A program made the translations under genes and the position numbers. From positions 1-43,065 of the IMG/VR virus record IMGVR_UViG_3300049734_000047: a stretch of 43,065 nucleotides of DNA, one strand, 5' to 3'. This DNA comes from a virus. Position 1 is the stretch's first letter, and each line of letters begins with the position of its first letter. The notes beneath the pieces are model-generated. The model was not told the DNA's origin. It saw nothing but the letters and a program-made list of their open reading frames with translations, and searched no databases. Positions 1 through 8,163 of this stretch are shown one piece after another.

Positions 1-2
1 GC

Positions 3-473
3 GCGGAGGTCGTGCAGCTGCTGCCGCCCGCGGCGCGCGCGCGAATGGTCGACGCGTTCCTCGCGGATGACGCCGACGTCGGGCGGCGGACGCAGGAGCC
101 GTGGCAGGCCCTGCAGCGGCAGGAAGCGTACGAGGTCGACGCGGTCGCACAGGCCGCGCTCCAGATCCTCTTCGGCACCCGCGCTGGCTTCACGCCGCGG
201 CAGGCCTCGGATCTCGAGCAGGCGTCGACCTACCTGGTGCGCCGGATCCAGCCGGCCTTCATGCAGCACGCGCACGCGTGGGCGACCGAGACGCTGCTGT
301 CGCACGTCGAGTTCAAGGTCGCCGTCGGGCACCGGCCGATCATCGAGCAGCGGATCATCGCCTCGCGGATCGTCGAGATGGTGCGGGCGTCGGTCCACGC
401 GGTGCTCGAAGCCCACACGCCGATTCAGCCCGGCATCTACCTGCGGGCGGCGCAGACGCGAGGTGGCAAGTGA
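3..473 (+). CDS. Hypothetical phage protein, 5' end cut by window
   Basis: The reading frame is open to the left edge and probably begins outside the window; GTG at 12 is only the first in-window start. About 155 residues are visible, mostly helical and soluble, with no membrane segment and no motif I recognise. Its stop overlaps the GTG of the candidate annealing protein by four bases, so it is probably translated with the recombination module. I cannot assign a function. Confidence 0.6.
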   Translation, partial: AEVVQLLPPAARARMVDAFLADDADVGRRTQEPWQALQRQEAYEVDAVAQAALQILFGTRAGFTPRQASDLEQASTYLVRRIQPAFMQHAHAWATETLLSHVEFKVAVGHRPIIEQRIIASRIVEMVRASVHAVLEAHTPIQPGIYLRAAQTRGGK

Positions 474-1558
474 ACGCCTACGACGAGCAGGAAGAAGTTC
501 AGGCCTCTCTGTCGACGCTCGGCGGCGCCGCTGAGATCGACGTCCAGGTCAGCACGGCGCGCCGCTATCCGCGGTCGGTCTCGCAGTTCGTGAAGAAGGC
601 CACCGAGCTGGCGACGCTGTCCCCCGAGATTGCCGCCGCCTGCGTCTACGCGTTGCCACGGAAGGAAAACGGCAGGGCGAAGACGATCGAGGGCCCGTCG
701 GCGCGCTTCGCGGAAATCATGGCGTCGGCCTGGACGAACATGCGCGCGGAAGGCAAGACGATCGGCAACGACGGCCAGTTCGTCACGTCGCGCGGGACCG
801 CGTGGGACGTCGAAAACAACGTCGCCATCGCCTTCGAGGTCCAGCGGCGGATCACCGATCGCAACGGCAAGACCTACACCGACGACATGATCTCGGTGAC
901 CGGCAACGCCGGCGCGTCGGTGGCGCTCCGCAACGCGATCCTGAAGGTCATTCCGACGGCCTTCTGGAAGCCCATCTACAACGACTGCCGCAAGGTGATC
1001 GCGGGCGACGTGCGGACGTTCGCCGCGCGCCGCGACGACATGCTGAAGCACTTCAACGTGATGGGCGTCACGACCGAGCGGCTGCTGTCGTCGATCGGGC
1101 TGGGCGGCGTGGAGGACATCACCCTGGATCACATCGTGACGCTGCGCGGCATCTTCAACGCGCTGAAGGAAGGCGAGACATCGATCGAGGAAGCCTTCCC
1201 TGAAGGCGGCGGTCTCGGCGCGCCGCAGGCGTCGGTCCGGAAGTCGCAGGCGGCGACCACGCCGCCGGCCGCCGACACCAAGCCGGCCGAACCGGCGGCG
1301 CAGACGGCATCGACGACGGCACCCGCGGCGGCCGCGGATCCCACGGTCGGCAAGATCGTGTCGATCGACGAACGGTCCGGCGCCTTCATGGTGAAGCTCG
1401 ACACCGGCTACCTCTGCTCGACGCGTGACGTGGATGTCGTCGCGGATCTCCGCATTCACGAGAAGGAAGGCGCGCGCGTGGCGCTGACATGCACGCCGTC
1501 CAGTGATCCGAAGAAGTACGCGCCGAGGCTGGCCAGCTTCAAGGGGTTGGACTCGTGA
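470..1558 (+). CDS. Putative phage recombination protein (single-strand annealing type) with C-terminal OB-like domain
   Basis: 362 residues. I recognise the N-terminal two thirds as a widespread phage family with conserved stretches KTIEGPSARFAEI, VTGNAGASVALRNAI and VEDITLDHIVTLRG. This family usually lies beside RecB-like nucleases. An Ala/Pro/Thr-rich linker at about residues 235-288 leads to a beta-rich end (about 290-362, from VGKIVSIDERSG) that looks like a small OB barrel. The GTG start at 470 follows AGGTGG and overlaps the upstream stop. An annealing or RecT-like role is inferred from the exonuclease-like neighbour and the resolvase downstream; no catalytic motif proves it. Confidence 0.6.
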   Translation: MNAYDEQEEVQASLSTLGGAAEIDVQVSTARRYPRSVSQFVKKATELATLSPEIAAACVYALPRKENGRAKTIEGPSARFAEIMASAWTNMRAEGKTIGNDGQFVTSRGTAWDVENNVAIAFEVQRRITDRNGKTYTDDMISVTGNAGASVALRNAILKVIPTAFWKPIYNDCRKVIAGDVRTFAARRDDMLKHFNVMGVTTERLLSSIGLGGVEDITLDHIVTLRGIFNALKEGETSIEEAFPEGGGLGAPQASVRKSQAATTPPAADTKPAEPAAQTASTTAPAAAADPTVGKIVSIDERSGAFMVKLDTGYLCSTRDVDVVADLRIHEKEGARVALTCTPSSDPKKYAPRLASFKGLDS

Positions 1559-2220
1559 CGGCCACCGCGACAGCGGCGGCGCTCAGTTTCGATGCCGAGC
1601 GCCATGAATACCGGCTGGACGACGGACGGATCGTCCCGTCGGTCACCCAGGTGCTGCACGCCGTGGGCATCGCCACGGACTTCGAGGCGATCGCGGCGAA
1701 GTCGTCGAAGCTCGCGGAGGCGATCGAGTTTCGCCGGGCGCTGGGCACCGCCGTGCACGCCGATTGCCACGCCTACGACGACAACGACATCGAATGGGAC
1801 GCCGTCGACGAGCGCGTCCATCCCTACGTCGAGGCGTGGGCGATGTACCGGAAGAATGCCGGGCTGACGCCGATCGCGCGCGAGCGGCGGATCTTCCTGC
1901 CCGCCCTGCACGTCGCGGGCACGCTCGACGGCGTCTTCGAGAACACCCGCGGCCGGCTCGTGCTCGTCGACATCAAGCTGGGCGATCCAGAGGATGCCGG
2001 CGCGGCCTTCCAGACCGCCGCCTACGAGGCCGGGTATCTCCTCGATCACCCGGACCGTCCGATCGAGGAACGGTGGGCTGTGCGCCTCCAACCCGAGCGC
2101 GCGATTCCCTACAGCGTCACGAACTACAGCGGCCGTCCGCAGTCGTGGCGGGACTTTCAGATTTTTCAGGCCGCCGTCAGCGTCTACGGCGCGCAGGCCG
2201 CCAGGAGGTCGCAGCGATGA
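1555..2220 (+). CDS. PD-(D/E)XK nuclease (RecB/Cas4-like phage exonuclease)
   Basis: 221 residues, GTG start overlapping the upstream stop. The nuclease core is visible in order: GTLDG (Asp125), VDIK (Asp139, Lys141) and QTAAY (Gln153, Tyr157), the D...DxK...QxxxY pattern of RecB-family nucleases. N-terminal SVTQVL and the HADC segment match the usual helices before the core. In phages this type of protein resects DNA ends for an annealing protein, and the upstream gene is a candidate partner. The four-base overlap supports joint translation. The family is well supported; exonuclease polarity is not known. Confidence 0.85.
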   Translation: MTATATAAALSFDAERHEYRLDDGRIVPSVTQVLHAVGIATDFEAIAAKSSKLAEAIEFRRALGTAVHADCHAYDDNDIEWDAVDERVHPYVEAWAMYRKNAGLTPIARERRIFLPALHVAGTLDGVFENTRGRLVLVDIKLGDPEDAGAAFQTAAYEAGYLLDHPDRPIEERWAVRLQPERAIPYSVTNYSGRPQSWRDFQIFQAAVSVYGAQAARRSQR

Positions 2221-3128
2221 GCGACATGCTCGAACTCGAACCGGAACCCGACGTCGCCCTCGACATCGAACCCGAACCCGAGGCTGATCCGGCCCCGGAG
2301 CCGCGCGGCACGGTCGTGCCGTTCCCGGTGGCGCAGGTGCTGCCGTCGGACTTCCCGCTGCCGGTGCTGACACGCTTCCTGCCCGACGTGGCGCTGCGGC
2401 GCGCGACGGACGAAGCCGCGGCCTACGCGCTGAGCGTGGAGGTGTCCGGGCCGGAAGGTCTTCAGCGTGCCGATGGCGCCGTCACGGCTCTCCGGGCAAG
2501 CCTGAAGGCCATCGAGGACCACTTCGACGAACCGGTGGCGATCGCCAACCGCCTGCACAAGCAGCTGACCGGCGTGCGCGGCGATTGGCTGGAGCGCGGG
2601 CTGGCGGCGGTGCGCACGGTGGGCCAGCGCATCTACACCGAGAAGCAGCGGCTCGACGCGATCGAGCGCGAGGCGCGACGGAAGGCGCAGGAGGAAGCGG
2701 ATCGGCTCGCCCGCGAGGTGGCCCGGAAGGCCGCGGAGGAGGCGGCGAAGGCGCAAGCGCCGAAGCAGGTCGTCGAGGAGATGCGGCGCCAGGCCGAGAC
2801 GGCGACCGCGCCCCCGGTGCCCGTGACCGCGCCGGCGCCGAAGCTGCAGGGCGTCAGCACGGTGACGACGTGGAAGGCGCGGATCGCCGGCACACCGCCC
2901 TGCGACGAGCCGCTCCCGGAGACCGAGGACCTGTCACCCACCCAGCGGCTCGAAGTCCTGAAGCTGCTGAAGGCCATCATCGACGGGCGCGCGCCGATGG
3001 CGTGCATCGTGTTGAACGCCACCTATCTGAACAAGCGGGCGAAGGCCGACAAGAGCACGCTGCAGATCCCAGGGATCGAGGCGTTCGACGAGGGCGGCGT
3101 GCGCGCGAAGGGCACGCGCGCGAAGTAG
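2217..3128 (+). CDS. Coiled-coil protein of the recombination module
   Basis: 303 residues. ATG at 2217 has a strong AGGAGG site and overlaps the nuclease stop. Residues 1-30 are acidic and Pro-rich with repeated EPEP units. A long charged helix rich in Glu, Lys, Arg and Ala spans about 130-195 and is probably a coiled coil. The C-terminal part starts TTWKARI and ends IPGIEAFDE, resembling the end of a conserved phage protein found next to annealing proteins and exonucleases. That family has no proven activity known to me; a structural or accessory role in recombination is inferred from position. Confidence 0.6.
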   Translation: MSDMLELEPEPDVALDIEPEPEADPAPEPRGTVVPFPVAQVLPSDFPLPVLTRFLPDVALRRATDEAAAYALSVEVSGPEGLQRADGAVTALRASLKAIEDHFDEPVAIANRLHKQLTGVRGDWLERGLAAVRTVGQRIYTEKQRLDAIEREARRKAQEEADRLAREVARKAAEEAAKAQAPKQVVEEMRRQAETATAPPVPVTAPAPKLQGVSTVTTWKARIAGTPPCDEPLPETEDLSPTQRLEVLKLLKAIIDGRAPMACIVLNATYLNKRAKADKSTLQIPGIEAFDEGGVRAKGTRAK

Positions 3129-3138
3129 GGCCGCCGCG

Positions 3139-3585
3139 ATGTTCACCGACCTGACGTTCTCTGGCGACGTGACCGACGGCAAGTTGACGCTGTCGGACGA
3201 GGCGAGCTATCGCCGGCAGATGCGGCAGTTCAAATCCGGGAAGGTCACGATCCGGATCGAGGTCGATCGCGGGAAGCGGTCGAACCAGGCGAACCGGTAT
3301 CTCTGGCTGATCTACAACCTCATCGCCGATTCAACCGGCGACGACCCTAACTCGCTGCACGACTTCTTCAAGCGGCGATTTCTGCCGCCGCTGGTGGTCA
3401 CGGTGCTCGGGCAGGAGCTCGAGGTCTGGTCGACCGCGGGGCAGGATCCGGAGGCGTTCGACACGTACGTCAAGCACGTCCGCCAGTTCGCGCTCGACGA
3501 GCTCGGCGTCGCGACGCCCGATCCGGATCCGGCGCTGCGCGGCCGGACGCGTCATCACGCGCGCGACAAGGTGCGTGCCGCATGA
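3139..3585 (+). CDS. NinB-like phage recombination-associated protein
   Basis: 148 residues. The middle reads RSNQANRYLW, then a helix and HDFFKRRFLPP, followed by FDTYVKHVRQFALDELGV and PDPDP. This order resembles lambda NinB (Orf)-type proteins, which modulate recombination by binding single-stranded DNA or SSB. The start is ATG 3139, ten bases after the upstream TAG, and the end overlaps the next ATG. Position after the nuclease and coiled-coil genes fits. The match is by pattern only and distant. Confidence 0.5.
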   Translation: MFTDLTFSGDVTDGKLTLSDEASYRRQMRQFKSGKVTIRIEVDRGKRSNQANRYLWLIYNLIADSTGDDPNSLHDFFKRRFLPPLVVTVLGQELEVWSTAGQDPEAFDTYVKHVRQFALDELGVATPDPDPALRGRTRHHARDKVRAA

Positions 3586-3950
3586 ACCGCGCGACCTTCA
3601 AGGCCGGCGATCGCGTCCAGCGCGGAGCGGATCGTGGGGTGGTGCGTCAGTGTCGGACAGCCGACGGCGCGACGACGATGCGCGACGGTCGGCCGTATCT
3701 CAAGGTCTACATCACGGACGGCCCGGCGAAAGGCTCATGGGACTGGCCGGATCGCTGGCTGCGCGAAGAGGAGACGGAGGACCGCCGTCCGGTTGAAGCG
3801 CCCGAGCCGCGCCTGATGCTGAACAACTGCCAGCGGTGCGGCCGGTACAAGTACGTCCTCTGCCTCTCGGGCCCCTGGTCGTACCTCTGTGGGCGGTGCC
3901 ACCGCGAACTGACAGCGGCGCCGGTCGCGGGCGCGAAAGCGAGCGCCTAA
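3582..3950 (+). CDS. Small zinc-ribbon protein
   Basis: 122 residues, ATG overlapping the upstream TGA. The N-terminal half (FKAGDRVQRGADRGVVRQ, then a VYITDGPAKGSWDWPDRW segment) looks like a small beta barrel. The C-terminal half has CQRCG and CGRCH about 25 residues apart, a plausible single zinc site. Such small Cys-pair proteins recur across the early region of this phage. The fold is suggested by the Cys spacing; function is unknown. Confidence 0.6.
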   Translation: MNRATFKAGDRVQRGADRGVVRQCRTADGATTMRDGRPYLKVYITDGPAKGSWDWPDRWLREEETEDRRPVEAPEPRLMLNNCQRCGRYKYVLCLSGPWSYLCGRCHRELTAAPVAGAKASA

Positions 3951-3952
3951 TC

Positions 3953-4174
3953 ATGCGACTCCTGCGCTGGCCGAAGACGTCCGTCCCGCTCTCCGTGGCT
4001 GACGAGATCACGCGGGCGAACGTCGAACGAGCGATGCGGGTCATGGAGCGCCATCGGACATGGGACTACCGCCGCGGCTATCGCGCGGGGCGCACGGATG
4101 GTTTCCTGATCGGCTTCGCGGTCGCGGCGGTCGTAGTGGCGCTCGGCATGTTGCTGATGGGAGCGATCGGGTGA
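3953..4174 (+). CDS. Small single-pass membrane protein
   Basis: 73 residues from ATG 3953. The first 45 residues are basic and soluble. Residues about 50-73 (FLIGFAVAAVVVALGMLLMG) form one clear transmembrane helix at the C-terminus, a tail-anchor-like layout. It lies between two soluble DNA-module proteins, and its stop overlaps the next GTG. No family recognised. An early membrane protein might act in superinfection exclusion or in anchoring replication, but the sequence does not show this. Confidence 0.55.
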   Translation: MRLLRWPKTSVPLSVADEITRANVERAMRVMERHRTWDYRRGYRAGRTDGFLIGFAVAAVVVALGMLLMGAIG

Positions 4175-4641
4175 GCGTCAACTACGTGCGTCCCGCGTTC
4201 TCCCCCTGCGATCCGAAACCGCCCCGAGGGACGTTCAAGCGCGAACGGATGGATCGCCAGGAGAGGGCTGACGCCCGCGAGTCCGCGAACAAGACGAAGG
4301 TGCGGAAGCGCGACGGCCATTGTCGGTGGCCGCACCTGACGCCGGAAGCGCGCGAGCTCTGCCGACGCGAGCGGAGCGAAGTCGCGCACTTGACCCACAA
4401 GGGGGCCGGCGGCGATCCGCAGACGCTGCGCTCGAAACCGGATCGGATGATCCACGTCTGCAAGCCGACGCACCAAGGCCCGGGCAGCTTGCACGCGGGC
4501 GATCGGAAGGTGGTCTTCCTGACGCCGCAGAAAGCGGAGGGTCCGCTCGCGTTCCTCGAACGCCGCGGCCGCGATCGATGGGCGGAGATCGGCCGGGAGA
4601 TTTTCGTCGGAGTGCTGGCGCCGGCGCGCCAGCGGGAGTAG
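4171..4641 (+). CDS. HNH-like endonuclease domain protein
   Basis: 156 residues, GTG overlapping the previous stop. The core has RDGHCRWP, a second Cys in ARELCRRER, EVAHLTHKG, then MIHVCKPTHQG and SLHAGD. This resembles the beta-beta-alpha metal layout of HNH proteins, with the AH pair and a later His as candidate catalytic and metal residues and Cys residues as a structural zinc site. HNH proteins in phage early regions may be homing or repair nucleases. The central Asn of the motif is not obvious, so activity is uncertain. Confidence 0.55.
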   Translation: MSVNYVRPAFSPCDPKPPRGTFKRERMDRQERADARESANKTKVRKRDGHCRWPHLTPEARELCRRERSEVAHLTHKGAGGDPQTLRSKPDRMIHVCKPTHQGPGSLHAGDRKVVFLTPQKAEGPLAFLERRGRDRWAEIGREIFVGVLAPARQRE

Positions 4642-4646
4642 CAAGG

Positions 4647-4949
4647 GTGCCCTACACCGATTCTGGTCTTCCGTTCTCCGGTCTGACGCCGCAGTCCGCG
4701 CATGCCTCGCGCGCCGGCGCTGAGGATGCCGCGGCGCGTGCCCTGCCGCAGACGGTTCGCTACCTCGCGCTGCTGAAATCCAGATCGCAGGGCTGCACGG
4801 ATGCGGAGGCGGCGGACCTCCTTGGACTCGAGCGGTCGAGCGTCAACGCGCGCCGGGTGCCGCTGGTGAAGGCGTGGCTCGTCTACGCGGACGGCTTCCG
4901 TCCTGGACCGACCGGCAAGGTGAAGAACACCGTGTGGAAGGCGGCGTAG
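4647..4949 (+). CDS. Winged helix-turn-helix DNA-binding protein
   Basis: 100 residues. GTG 4647 follows a GGGAG-type site. After a polar N-terminus, TVRYLALLKSRSQGCTDAEAADLLGL and ERSSVNARRVPLV give the first two helices and recognition helix of a winged HTH, and GFRPGPTGKVKNTVW gives the wing. This matches small phage proteins that sit just before replication initiators. Its TAG is followed directly by the ATG of the initiator-like gene, so translation is probably coupled. Likely role: replication or early gene control. Confidence 0.65.
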   Translation: MPYTDSGLPFSGLTPQSAHASRAGAEDAAARALPQTVRYLALLKSRSQGCTDAEAADLLGLERSSVNARRVPLVKAWLVYADGFRPGPTGKVKNTVWKAA

Positions 4950-5732
4950 ATGGGCCGTCCAGGGCTCTCGATTCACCGGAAGTTCCGACGCCTGGCGCGG
5001 GCGCTCGGCTCGGCGATCGTCGCCCGCGGCGTGCTCGAGTTGATGTGGGACGCCGCTTACGAATCCGGGGACATCTACATTGGAACGGCGGACGATCTCG
5101 CCGCGGCGGTCGGGTGGACGGACGATCCTGACACCCTGGCCCGGGCTCTAGCCGATTCCGGCCAGCCCGAGGGACAGGGGTTCATCGAACCGATCCCGAC
5201 GGCGGACGGAGCGCCGCGGCGGTTCCGGATTCACGATCTCTGGCATCACGCCCCGGATTACGTGAAGAAGCGGCACTCGCGCGAGATGGACAGGCGGCGA
5301 CGGTCGGCGCCGGACGGCGCCGAGTCTGGCCGACTTCAGTACGACCAGGCGGGAGATGGCCGCACTCCCTCACCCTCACCCGCACCCTCACCCGCACAAG
5401 CTCCCTCACCCGTGGAAGACATCAGCCCCGTGCTGCTGGTGTTTCCGACCGTCGGTCCAGGCGGATCAGAGTGGCGCCTTCGTCGCAGGCAGGTGGACGA
5501 ATGGCAAGCCGCGTATCCGAGCCTGCAGGTGGAAGCGGAGTGTCGACGGGCGTTGTCGTGGGTCAACGCGAACACGGGCCACCGGAAGACGGCCAAGGGG
5601 ATGCCGAAGTTCCTGAACGGATGGTTGGCGCGCGCGAATGATCGCGGCGGCGGGGCCTATGCGGGTCCGGCGGCGAAGTCGGCGGGCAACCTCGGCAGTC
5701 TCGGTAACTTCGCCAGAGGAGGATCACGGTGA
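4950..5732 (+). CDS. Replication initiation protein (phage O-like)
   Basis: 260 residues. The N-terminus (GLSIHRKFRRLARALGS, then ELMWDAAYESGD and DDLAAAVGW) is the winged-helix domain of phage initiators that decide early replication. Residues about 138-152 form a Ser/Pro-rich linker coded by tandem DNA repeats. The C-terminal part (WQAAYPSL, ALSWVNANTGHRKTAKGMPKFLNGWLAR) is a helical domain common in phage initiators. The next gene looks like a helicase loader, giving the lambda O-P order. Origin recognition is inferred from these parallels. Confidence 0.65.
   Translation: MGRPGLSIHRKFRRLARALGSAIVARGVLELMWDAAYESGDIYIGTADDLAAAVGWTDDPDTLARALADSGQPEGQGFIEPIPTADGAPRRFRIHDLWHHAPDYVKKRHSREMDRRRRSAPDGAESGRLQYDQAGDGRTPSPSPAPSPAQAPSPVEDISPVLLVFPTVGPGGSEWRLRRRQVDEWQAAYPSLQVEAECRRALSWVNANTGHRKTAKGMPKFLNGWLARANDRGGGAYAGPAAKSAGNLGSLGNFARGGSR
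5367..5411 (+). repeat. Short tandem repeats inside the initiator gene; candidate replication origin iterons
   Basis: CCCTCACCC occurs four times, at 5367-5375, 5373-5381, 5385-5393 and 5403-5411. The repeats encode the Ser/Pro linker of the initiator-like protein. Lambdoid phages carry their origin iterons at the corresponding place inside gene O, so an origin is plausible. The array is short, irregularly spaced and also explained as low-complexity linker coding. Confidence 0.35.
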
Positions 5733-6313
5733 CGCACGCCGATCGGCCAGCGTTCGCCAAGGGCCTGTACGTGCTCGGCGAGACGTTCAACGAACCGGTG
5801 TCCGAGGTCCGGGCTGAGGCGTACTTCGACGCGCTCGCTGACCTGTCGGCGCCGGCGGTGCTCGAGGCGATCCGGAAGGCGGTCGCCGAGTGCCGATTCT
5901 TTCCGCGGCCGACGGAACTGCGCGAGATGGTGGCGGGCCGGCTCGAGGATCGCGCCGAGCTCGCGTGGATGGCGGTGCTCCGTCTCGTGCGGCGGCACGG
6001 CTATCCAGGCATCGACGGGCGGGGGAAGGCGCCGGACTTCCCAGACGATGCCACCAGGCGTGCGGCGCTGGAGCTCTACGGCGGGTGGGTGGCGCTGTGC
6101 GAACGGCTGCCAGGGGAAGGTCCGGAACTGCTCGGCGTCGCGAAGAACTTCCGGTCGGCGTACGCGGCGTACGTGCGCGCCGGCGCCGCCGTAGCCGCGG
6201 CGCTGCCGCCAGGCGAGACCGGACGCGAATTGTCGGCCGACGAGGCGCGCGCCGCGCTCGGGAGTCTGAAGGTGCAACTCGAGCGGCGCGGGTTGCCGAC
6301 GGGGTCGCTGTGA
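5729..6313 (+). CDS. Replicative helicase loader-like protein
   Basis: 194 residues. GTG 5729 has AGAGGAGG upstream and overlaps the initiator stop. The N-terminus (FAKGLYVLGETFNEPVSEVRAEAYFDAL, then VLEAIRKAVAECRFFPRPTEL) is the helical domain seen in phage proteins that follow initiators and load or inhibit DnaB-type helicases. The rest is helical with no ATPase motif, so it is of the lambda P or G39P kind, not DnaC kind. Function rests on family pattern plus the O-P gene order. Confidence 0.55.
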   Translation: MTHADRPAFAKGLYVLGETFNEPVSEVRAEAYFDALADLSAPAVLEAIRKAVAECRFFPRPTELREMVAGRLEDRAELAWMAVLRLVRRHGYPGIDGRGKAPDFPDDATRRAALELYGGWVALCERLPGEGPELLGVAKNFRSAYAAYVRAGAAVAAALPPGETGRELSADEARAALGSLKVQLERRGLPTGSL

Positions 6314-6516
6314 TGGCGCCGCGGACTTGTCCGAACTGCGGCGTCGCCGAGTCCCGGTGGACGGCCGACGGCCGCGAGCACGTCAACCTCGATCCGATCA
6401 CGGGGAACTGCGTCGACTGCCTGCGGGAGTTGGCGAAAGAGACGCGCGCGACGGCGCCGGCCTCGCTGCCGTTCGATGTGCGCGCCGCGGCGGCGAACGA
6501 TCGGAGCGAGGCGTGA
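6313..6516 (+). CDS. Small zinc-ribbon protein
   Basis: 67 residues from ATG 6313; GTG 6310 is also possible. CPNCG near the N-terminus and CVDCL about 30 residues later form a likely four-Cys zinc site, followed by a short basic helix. It lies between the loader-like gene and the RusA gene and overlaps the RusA start. Function unknown; single-strand DNA or RNA binding would be typical of this fold. Confidence 0.6.
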   Translation: MAPRTCPNCGVAESRWTADGREHVNLDPITGNCVDCLRELAKETRATAPASLPFDVRAAAANDRSEA

Positions 6517-6989
6517 CCGAGCGCGTGCTCGAATTCACCGTCGCGGGCAAGGCGGCCACGAAGGGGAGCGGCCGCACCGTCGTCAGCAAGTCGACAGGTC
6601 GAGCGATCTACCTGCACGACAACCCGCGGACGAAGGATTGGCAGGCGGCGATCGGCTGGAGTGCCGCGGCGGCGATCCGCGCGCTCGGCGGCGGAATTCC
6701 GTTTCCAACAGGCCCGGTGTTCATGGCGGTGGTGTTCTACCTGCCGCGGCCGAAGTCGCTGCTGACGACGCGGAAGGCACCGCTGGTGATCCCGCATGTG
6801 AAGAAGCCAGACGTCGACAAGACGCTCAGGGCCGCCTTCGATTCGCTGTCGGGCATCGCCTGGACGGACGATTCGCAAGTCACCGACGTGATCGCCCGCA
6901 AGCGGTACTGCGCGGCCACCGAGTTTCCGCGCGCCGTGATCCGCGTGCGCGCCGCTGATGGAGGGGGAGGATTGTATGCACGAAGCTGA
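6513..6989 (+). CDS. rusA: RusA-type Holliday junction resolvase
   Basis: 158 residues, GTG start overlapping the previous stop. The N-terminus (EFTVAGKAATKGSGRTVV) is the RusA beta hairpin. The catalytic region reads KKPDVDKTLRAAFDSL with Asp100 and Asp102, then IAWTDDSQV with Asp120, matching the acidic triad of RusA. RusA dimers cut four-way junctions made in replication and recombination, which fits the upstream annealing and nuclease genes. The length is close to the usual 120-150. This is one of the firmer calls. Confidence 0.9.
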   Translation: MTERVLEFTVAGKAATKGSGRTVVSKSTGRAIYLHDNPRTKDWQAAIGWSAAAAIRALGGGIPFPTGPVFMAVVFYLPRPKSLLTTRKAPLVIPHVKKPDVDKTLRAAFDSLSGIAWTDDSQVTDVIARKRYCAATEFPRAVIRVRAADGGGGLYARS

Positions 6990-8163
6990 CGCGCCGGACG
7001 TGTTGCTGGAGGATCCGGGCGACTTCGACGAAGCCCGCGAACCGGAGCCCGAGACGCCGAACGAACCAGCCACGCCCGACGAACCGCCGACGCATCGTGT
7101 CGTCTGCATGGCTGAGGGCTGCGGCGCGGCGGTGACGTACCGGCCGACGATCCTCGGCGGCGGATTCTTCGTGCTCGAGCGCGTCGGCATGGACCTCGAG
7201 GCGTCCCTCGGGATCGGGCTAAACGGACGCCCGATCTGCCCGGTCGAGGGGCACGGCGAGATGACGCTGGCGGACGAGCAGCTGCCAGCGGTGGAAGCGT
7301 TCGCCCAGGTGGCCGAGAAGCTGGACGCGCCGGTGCAGGGCGACCTGCCGGGCGTCTTCCCGGCGTTCAACTACCAGGGCTGCTACCTCGAACTGGAAGA
7401 GAAAGCGGCCGAAGTCAACGCGCTCCACGAGGAGTACCTCGAAGCCAAGGAGGCGGCGACCGACGCGAAGAAGGCCTGGGACAAGGCCGCCGAGCTCTAC
7501 ACGAAGATGGCGCTTGAATTCCGGCGTCGCCGGCAGGCGAAGGGCGATCTAGGGCCGACGCAGGCTGATCCGCCGGCGCGCGCGCTGGTCTGCGTCTGGG
7601 ACAAGGCGCACCCGGACGAGGCCTGCCCGCTCTGCCAGGGGATGACGAAGCCGGAGTCGATCGAGGACTGGAACGAGATCGCCAACTTCTTCGGCGAAGA
7701 AATCCTGCCGAAGGACGCGCAGGGGCACATCGACCAGGCGCTCCGCTACAAGACGATGCTGGACATCCACGCGACGCTGTCGGCGCTCGACGAGGTCGTC
7801 TACGGCATCACGGAATCGGTGGTCTACGGCTGGTCGCCGGAGGACCGACGGGAGGTCCGCGACTGGGCCGATGCCGGGGCGAACCGCGCCGAGATCCCTA
7901 CCGTGCTCGGATGCCCGCACGTTGCCGCAGAGGTCGATGACGGCGCGAAGGTGCAGGCCTGCGCGACCTGCGGCGGCGTGCTGAAGCAGCTCGACGCGGA
8001 CGACGAGACGTATCCGGCCGCGGCGCTCGTGCGCACCGACTGCGCCGGACCGGAACAGGACGGCCACCGGTATCCGGAGCGCACGAAGAAGCAGCCGCGC
8101 GCGCGCGCGAAGACGGACAGCAAGGCGAAGGGCGGAAAGAAACGCGGGAAGGGGCGCGGGTGA
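6976..8163 (+). CDS. Hypothetical early protein with Cys-pair motifs and basic tail
   Basis: 395 residues. ATG 6976 is preferred because GGAGG lies six bases upstream; an in-frame ATG at 6958 lacks such a site. The first 30 residues are strongly acidic and Pro-rich. A charged helix lies at about 140-185. Two later Cys clusters (CPLCQ and CATCG) could each bind zinc with nearby Cys or His. The C-terminal 25 residues are almost all Lys, Arg, Gly and Ala, suited to nucleic acid binding. No family recognised. It overlaps RusA by 14 bases and the methyltransferase by four. Confidence 0.6.
   Translation: MHEADAPDVLLEDPGDFDEAREPEPETPNEPATPDEPPTHRVVCMAEGCGAAVTYRPTILGGGFFVLERVGMDLEASLGIGLNGRPICPVEGHGEMTLADEQLPAVEAFAQVAEKLDAPVQGDLPGVFPAFNYQGCYLELEEKAAEVNALHEEYLEAKEAATDAKKAWDKAAELYTKMALEFRRRRQAKGDLGPTQADPPARALVCVWDKAHPDEACPLCQGMTKPESIEDWNEIANFFGEEILPKDAQGHIDQALRYKTMLDIHATLSALDEVVYGITESVVYGWSPEDRREVRDWADAGANRAEIPTVLGCPHVAAEVDDGAKVQACATCGGVLKQLDADDETYPAAALVRTDCAGPEQDGHRYPERTKKQPRARAKTDSKAKGGKKRGKGRG

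Noticed and set aside
5787-7370. Long minus-strand open frame opposite the loader, RusA and Cys-motif genes
   Set aside because: GC-rich third positions keep antisense frames open. The product is Arg/Pro-rich with no domain, and well supported + strand genes cover the same DNA.
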